From positions 1,965 through 20,109 of the forward strand of contig CAJTSO010000033.1 in assembly GCA_910579115.1 (NCBI GenBank): DNA of 18,145 bases. The letters are read 5' to 3'. The position numbers and the translations under genes were made by a program. This DNA is from an uncultured Selenomonadaceae bacterium (GTDB lineage: Bacteria; Bacillota; Negativicutes; Selenomonadales; Selenomonadaceae). Within the stretch, counting starts at the first letter, position 1; each line of letters starts with the position of its first letter. The notes beneath the pieces are model-generated. The model saw only the letters and a list, made by a program, of their open reading frames with translations, ran no database searches and was not told where the DNA came from. Shown piece after piece: positions 14,366 through 18,145 of this stretch.

Positions 14366-15073
14366 TCATTCCAAAGCAGCGTCCGGATCTGGCTGCTGCT
14401 GATCCTCCATCTGCTTGTCAAACCGGCCCATAATTTCTTCATAGGTCTGCTTGGTGATTTCCGGCATTTTGTCCACACCGGTCGCCTTCTTGAAGGACAC
14501 CCCGGCCAGCTCAAAGCCCTTTTCCACGGCGCTGCGCATCTGCTGCAGCTTCTCCGGATCTCCCCCGGCAATCTTTTCAGCCAGGCCGAATATCCTGTCG
14601 GCCACGGAATTTACCGAATAGACACCGCCCTCTGATATGGCCGCCTTAGCCGCTTCCGGCGTCATAGCCAGGGACGGAAGGCCAAATTCGCTGGCGTCAA
14701 GCAGCGTGCCGTTAAAGTTAAACATGCTTACCCCGGCAAGGCGAGCCTGATTACCTCCCAGTACGGAGGACATCAGCTTCAGCATATTCTGCTGGCTCTT
14801 TTCCAAATCTGCCTTCAGGGCGCTTACCTGATCGGCAGTCAGCCCCTTTTTGACTCCGCCGCCGGCCTGCTCCTTCGTGTACCCGGCATTGACAGAGGTT
14901 TTTCCGGAGCCAAGCTCCACCACGGAAGCCTCCGTATTTTTGTCCGCCTGTCCTCCGGCCTGCTTACCGGCGGCAGCGGCCTGCTCCTCTGCCTTCCGGG
15001 CTCCGGCGTTATAACCGGCGCCTTCGATAGAAGACGACGCAGTGCTGAGTTTTGCAATGGTACCGACATCCAT
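14366..15073 (-). CDS. Uncharacterised protein with DUF5610-like C-terminal region, under a sigma-28-type promoter
   Basis: A 235-residue soluble protein without signal peptide or membrane segment. Residues 1-80 are Ala/Gly/Ser-rich and probably disordered; 80-105 form a helix; the C-terminal part (about 145-222) reads VADRIFGLAEKIAGGDPEKL, MRSAVEKGFELAG and MPEITKQTYEEIMGRFDK. This pattern resembles DUF5610, a small helical domain known from many motile Gram-negative and diderm bacteria; the match is from memory. The ATG at 15073 follows AAGGAG with 8 bases between; a GTG three codons earlier overlaps that site. The flagellar-type promoter directly upstream suggests a late flagellar or chemotaxis-regulon gene. 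No enzyme motif is visible. Confidence 0.85.
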   Translation of the reverse strand: MDVGTIAKLSTASSSIEGAGYNAGARKAEEQAAAAGKQAGGQADKNTEASVVELGSGKTSVNAGYTKEQAGGGVKKGLTADQVSALKADLEKSQQNMLKLMSSVLGGNQARLAGVSMFNFNGTLLDASEFGLPSLAMTPEAAKAAISEGGVYSVNSVADRIFGLAEKIAGGDPEKLQQMRSAVEKGFELAGVSFKKATGVDKMPEITKQTYEEIMGRFDKQMEDQQQPDPDAALE

Positions 15074-15118
15074 ATCTATCACTCCTTCATCCTTAAAAGA
15101 ACATCATTACCTAACATA

Positions 15119-15145
15119 ACTATCGGAATTATTTCCCAAATCTTA
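15119..15145 (-). promoter_or_regulatory. Sigma-28 (FliA/SigD) promoter
   Basis: TAAGATTT (15145-15138), 11 bases, CCGATAGT (15126-15119). The consensus is TAAAGTTT-N11-GCCGATAA, so both boxes and spacing match closely. The start would be near 15110, about 37 bases before the ATG of the gene at 14366-15073. Confidence 0.75.
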
Positions 15146-15150
15146 ACACC

Positions 15151-15185
15151 GGGCCATAAAAAATTCAACAGGTTCATTATGGCCC
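15151..15185 (-). repeat. Inverted repeat just past the FakA-like gene
   Basis: GGGCCATAA (15151-15159) and TTATGGCCC (15177-15185) form a 9-bp stem with a 17-base AT-rich loop, starting 2 bases after the stop codon. No T run follows on the minus strand, so it is at best a weak terminator that would separate the FakA-like gene from the sigma-28 promoter. Confidence 0.5.
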
Positions 15186-15186
15186 C

Positions 15187-16548
15187 TCAACGCCCAATCG
15201 CCCCATTCATTACTACCTCATTTTCCGCCGCCGGTAATTCGGGATCAAAGGCGGCAATCGCCTTTAGCTGCTCTTCATCACTGGACGCCAGGACGATTTT
15301 TACCCTGTCCCCCAGCAGATATCTCACCTGCCGGAGAATGAGGGTCAGGCGGCTGGTATAGCCCACGATGATGTAACGGTCAGCCAAATCGCTGTGGCAG
15401 GCATCCACCAGCGTCCCGACGGATATGCTTTCCCCAACACCGGCGACGGCGATAATGTGGGCTCCCTTCTCCTGAAGCTGTTCCACTCTTTCCGGCTCCT
15501 CCGTAACCGCCAGCACCGCCACCGGCAGCAGAGAGGCTCCCGCCGGCGGCAGAGAATGAGGCTCCGCCATATTGGAGAGGCGGATATTTTCCACCGGCCC
15601 CCAGAAGGTACAGCGCTCTATCACCTTCCCCGGATGGGCGGTGTGAACGTGCAGGGATACCCTCCGCCGGCCGGGCATTACCTCTACTCTCCCCGCCATG
15701 GCCGACAGATTTTTTTCGATGTAGCCCGCATCCGCCTTAGCGTCAAGAATATCAAAATTCAGACAAAAGCTGTCATATTCGCTGTACTTTAACTCCCGGC
15801 AGTATCCGCCCCGCTTCAGGGAAACTCCGAAGCGCCAGGCCAGACCGCCGGCCCGGCTCAGCTCTCCCTGCTTTGCCCCTACCGCCAGCGTAGGCGACAC
15901 GAAACTGCCGTCCAGCCCATGCTGACAGCCCTCAATAAAGACCTTCATTATCAGCTGTCCGAGATTTTCCTCATCCATTGGCTCTGCCACCGCCTTCGCC
16001 GCCGAAAGAACCTCAAAGACGGGCCGGTTTTCCCGAACCGCGTCACGGGCGCTTTTGGCCACGGCTTTGGCCGCCTGCACGATGGCCTCGTCAGGCTCTT
16101 CCTCCTCAACCACCAGCGCCCGCTGGGCATAAAGTATTCCATATTGAAAAGCTCTGCCCACCTGAGAGTCCGTCGCCTCATAAACGCCGTTCAAGCCCTT
16201 GGCCAATCCCCGCAGCAGGGAAGCCAGCATGACCCCCGCTGACCCTCTGGCGGCCAGGAAGGATATGGACGCTACAATCCGGGCCAGCCCCCCGATACTG
16301 TCATCATCGGAACGGGCCAGCAGCTGGACCGCCGGAGCCATCGTCCGGCATAAATCCCTGCCCGGACGGCGAAGACTGCCGGGACGGAGCCGCCGCTCCG
16401 CGTCATCTATATCATCCGCCGCCAGCAGCAGCTCACTGTATATCCCCCGAACCATCCTTTTGAAATCGCCGCCGGTGATCATTTCTCCCTGCGGACACGC
16501 CGTCTGATTCCCAACCTTTTCTTCCACGATACTTTCAAAGCTGTCCAT
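15187..16548 (-). CDS. FakA/DAK2-like protein lacking the kinase Asp motif
   Basis: A 453-residue cytoplasmic protein with the layout of fatty acid kinase FakA (YloV), which is about 550 residues. The N-terminal DAK2 part starts with ITGGDFKRMVRGIYSELL (24-41) and keeps ARGSAGVMLASLLRGLAKGL (100-119, family ARGNSGVILSQILRG). A middle domain has GGYC (247-250) and LHVHTAHPGKV (299-309), keeping the Cys and two His of the FakA middle domain. A C-terminal part has VAVLAVTEEPERVEQLQEKG and IAAFDPELPAAE (431-442). The ATP/Mg loop, normally NVFPVPDGDTGTNM, is replaced by RPGSLRRPGRDLCRTM (55-70) with its Asp residues lost, so kinase activity is doubtful. The ATG at 16548 follows AAAGGG. It diverges from the FtsA-like gene across a 201-base AT-rich gap. 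Confidence 0.85.
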   Translation of the reverse strand: MDSFESIVEEKVGNQTACPQGEMITGGDFKRMVRGIYSELLLAADDIDDAERRLRPGSLRRPGRDLCRTMAPAVQLLARSDDDSIGGLARIVASISFLAARGSAGVMLASLLRGLAKGLNGVYEATDSQVGRAFQYGILYAQRALVVEEEEPDEAIVQAAKAVAKSARDAVRENRPVFEVLSAAKAVAEPMDEENLGQLIMKVFIEGCQHGLDGSFVSPTLAVGAKQGELSRAGGLAWRFGVSLKRGGYCRELKYSEYDSFCLNFDILDAKADAGYIEKNLSAMAGRVEVMPGRRRVSLHVHTAHPGKVIERCTFWGPVENIRLSNMAEPHSLPPAGASLLPVAVLAVTEEPERVEQLQEKGAHIIAVAGVGESISVGTLVDACHSDLADRYIIVGYTSRLTLILRQVRYLLGDRVKIVLASSDEEQLKAIAAFDPELPAAENEVVMNGAIGR

Positions 16549-16749
16549 TCCATCACGACCCTTTAATAATCCAGGTTGACTCCCTTAAATAATTCCGGTT
16601 ATTCCTCCGGGACAATCATATCACAAATTTTCAAAATTCTCTCCCTGACAAAAAAATTTTATCTGTCTCCCCGAAACAAAAAGGAAAACCGCCTTTCATT
16701 AGAGAAGTATTTATAAAATTACTTAAAATTTTAAGAAGGAGACGGAAAG

Positions 16750-18145
16750 ATGAAGGGAAAAGATACAGCCCCCGCCGCTGTCGCCGAAATACTAACCGAA
16801 GGGACCGAATCCCCTGCCGCCAAAAAAAAGTCTTCTACCGCTGAAAAAAAAGCTGCCTCCGCCCAGTCTGAAACCGCTCCCAAGACAAAGAAAACCGCGG
16901 CGAAAAAACAAAAGGCAGCCACGGCGAAAGCCCCCGGATCAAAATCCGCCCCAAAGGCCCCGGAATCAAAGGCGGCAAAAAGAACCGGCGCCGCAAAAAT
17001 CAAAATTACCGGCGAAAAAATCTTCGCCCTCGATATCGGCACCCGCAGCGTAATCGGCATCGTTGCCGAAAAGACCGGCGGCGACATCCGCATCATCGCC
17101 ACCGAACGCATGGAGCACAAGACCCGGGCCATGCTGGACGGCCAAATCCATGACGTCCTCCAGGTGGCCGCCGTCATAAAGGAAGTAAAGGGCAAACTGG
17201 AAGACCAGGTAGGCCCCCTGCCCCGCGCCGCTGTCGCCGCCGCCGGCCGGGCCCTCTACACCATGACCGCCGAGGCGGAAATGGAGGTGGGCGGAATAAT
17301 CACCGCCGAGCAGGAACGGAGCCTTGACTTTTCCGCCGTGCAGCTGGCTCAGGCAAAGCTGGCCGCCAGCGATACCATTGACGACCCCACCGGCTATTAC
17401 TGCGTGGGCTACAGCTCCCTTAGCTACACCCTGGATGATTTTCAGCTGAAGAGCCTCATCGGCCAACGGGGCCGCATGGCCAAGGCCTCCGTCATTGCCA
17501 CCTTCCTGCCCCGTCAGGTCATCGACTCAATGCAGAGCGCCCTCAGGGAAGCCAGGCTGGAAATGCAGGCGATAACTCTGGAGCCAATTGCCGCCATCAA
17601 CGTCCTCATCCCTCCTACCATGCGCCACCTCAATCTGGTACTGGTAGATATCGGCGCCGGTACCAGCGACGTGGCCATTACCAAAAACGGCTCCGTCATT
17701 GCCTACGGCATGGTTCCCCTGGCCGGTGATGAAATAACGGAGGCCATCAGCCAGCGATTCCTGCTGGATTTCAACGTGGCTGAGCGGATAAAGCGGGAAG
17801 CTGCCGCCGGACTTGACTGCCGGTTCTCCGATATCCTCGGTATGCCCTACAACCTGAAGGCCGAAGAAATTCTTGAACCCATCATGCCGGCCATCAAAAA
17901 TCTCGCCGCCGCCATTTCCCGTCAAATCATCGAACTGAACGGCAACGAGCCACAGGCTGTCCTGCTGGTTGGCGGCGGCTCCCTCTCCCCCCGGCTCACC
18001 CAGCTCATCGCGGAGGAAATGAAGCTCCCGGCCGGCCGGGTAGCGGTCCGCCGCCCGGAGCTGATAGACGGCATAGAAATGATCCCCGACGTCCTCCATG
18101 CCCCCGACGCCGTAACCCCCCTGGGCATTTTGAAAATTGCCTCCT
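16750..18145 (+). CDS. FtsA-like actin-fold ATPase with Lys/Ala-rich N-terminal tail, 3' end beyond window
   Basis: 465 residues are visible and no stop is reached. The COG0849 (FtsA/PilM-like) fold starts near residue 88: phosphate-1 loop FALDIGTRSVIGIV (92-105), the EHKTRAMLDGQIHDVLQVA block, YYCVGYSSLSYTLDD, phosphate-2 loop LVDIGAGTSDVAI (298-310), MVPLAGDEITEAI and the adenosine motif VLLVGGGSLSPRL. This matches the long FtsA-like branch of Bacillota encoded outside the division cluster, not the canonical dcw ftsA. Residues 1-85 are an added tail rich in Lys, Ala and Thr (AKKKSSTAEKKAA, KTKKTAAKKQKAA), disordered and like histone H1 tails in composition. The ATG at 16750 follows AAGGAG with 8 bases between. 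A membrane-anchoring C-terminus cannot be checked because the gene is cut. Confidence 0.9.
   Translation, partial: MKGKDTAPAAVAEILTEGTESPAAKKKSSTAEKKAASAQSETAPKTKKTAAKKQKAATAKAPGSKSAPKAPESKAAKRTGAAKIKITGEKIFALDIGTRSVIGIVAEKTGGDIRIIATERMEHKTRAMLDGQIHDVLQVAAVIKEVKGKLEDQVGPLPRAAVAAAGRALYTMTAEAEMEVGGIITAEQERSLDFSAVQLAQAKLAASDTIDDPTGYYCVGYSSLSYTLDDFQLKSLIGQRGRMAKASVIATFLPRQVIDSMQSALREARLEMQAITLEPIAAINVLIPPTMRHLNLVLVDIGAGTSDVAITKNGSVIAYGMVPLAGDEITEAISQRFLLDFNVAERIKREAAAGLDCRFSDILGMPYNLKAEEILEPIMPAIKNLAAAISRQIIELNGNEPQAVLLVGGGSLSPRLTQLIAEEMKLPAGRVAVRRPELIDGIEMIPDVLHAPDAVTPLGILKIAS

Noticed and set aside
1..18145. CRISPR array, insertion sequence, tRNA, rRNA or phage genes
   Set aside because: No regularly spaced repeats, transposase or integrase motifs, terminal inverted repeats or structural RNA signatures were seen.

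Overview
The window looks like chromosomal DNA of an anaerobic, probably flagellated member of the Bacillota, most likely Negativicutes. Pointers are GC-rich coding sequence very rich in CCGG, strong AGGAGG-type ribosome binding sites, the rpmE–DUF1385–prfA–prmC–tsaC translation block, a long FtsA-like protein with a charged N-terminal extension, a YjfB-type motility protein and a sigma-28-type promoter. The class-level call is inference from gene content; no rRNA or tRNA is present to settle it.

Left part, all minus strand (1-4361): a translation-related block reads right to left as a zinc-ribbon protein, a terminator, rpmE with its own promoter and a long structured leader, a terminator, a DUF1385 membrane protein, prfA (RF1), prmC (the methyltransferase that modifies RF1) and the 5' part of a Sua5/TsaC gene cut by the window edge. 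DUF1385 and prfA abut exactly (TAA then ATG), and prmC and tsaC overlap by 11 bases, so this is one operon.

Middle part, minus strand (4460-11027): a YjfB-type small motility protein with a near-consensus sigma-A promoter, a TPR/OGT-like glycosyltransferase (GT41), a dGTPase-like HD hydrolase, and a large hybrid histidine kinase with receiver and HPt domains. Two intergenic stretches here hold what look like small genes broken by single-base frame changes (7660-7875 and 10818-10938).

Accessory cassette (11107-14337): a LysR regulator diverges from a plus-strand short-chain dehydrogenase and a secreted Cys-nucleophile alpha/beta hydrolase. Between the two enzymes is a 17-codon stub of what looks like a DUF3737 gene. 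The divergent promoter has a LysR T-N11-A dyad centred at about -66 of the dehydrogenase promoter, overlapping the regulator's own promoter region. A perfect 19-bp hairpin closes the cassette as a bidirectional terminator. CCGG is sparser here than in flanking genes, which hints at transfer.

Right part (14366-18145): a minus-strand protein with a DUF5610-like C-terminal region is preceded by a near-consensus sigma-28 promoter. Upstream of it is a divergent FakA/DAK2-like protein lacking the kinase Asp motif. Divergent from that, on the plus strand, is an FtsA-like actin-fold ATPase with a Lys/Ala-rich N-terminal tail, running off the window. The most unusual items are the kinase-dead-looking FakA paralogue beside the FtsA-like gene, the flagellar-type promoter on an uncharacterised gene, the frameshifted small Cys-rich ORF in front of the histidine kinase, and the rpmE leader.
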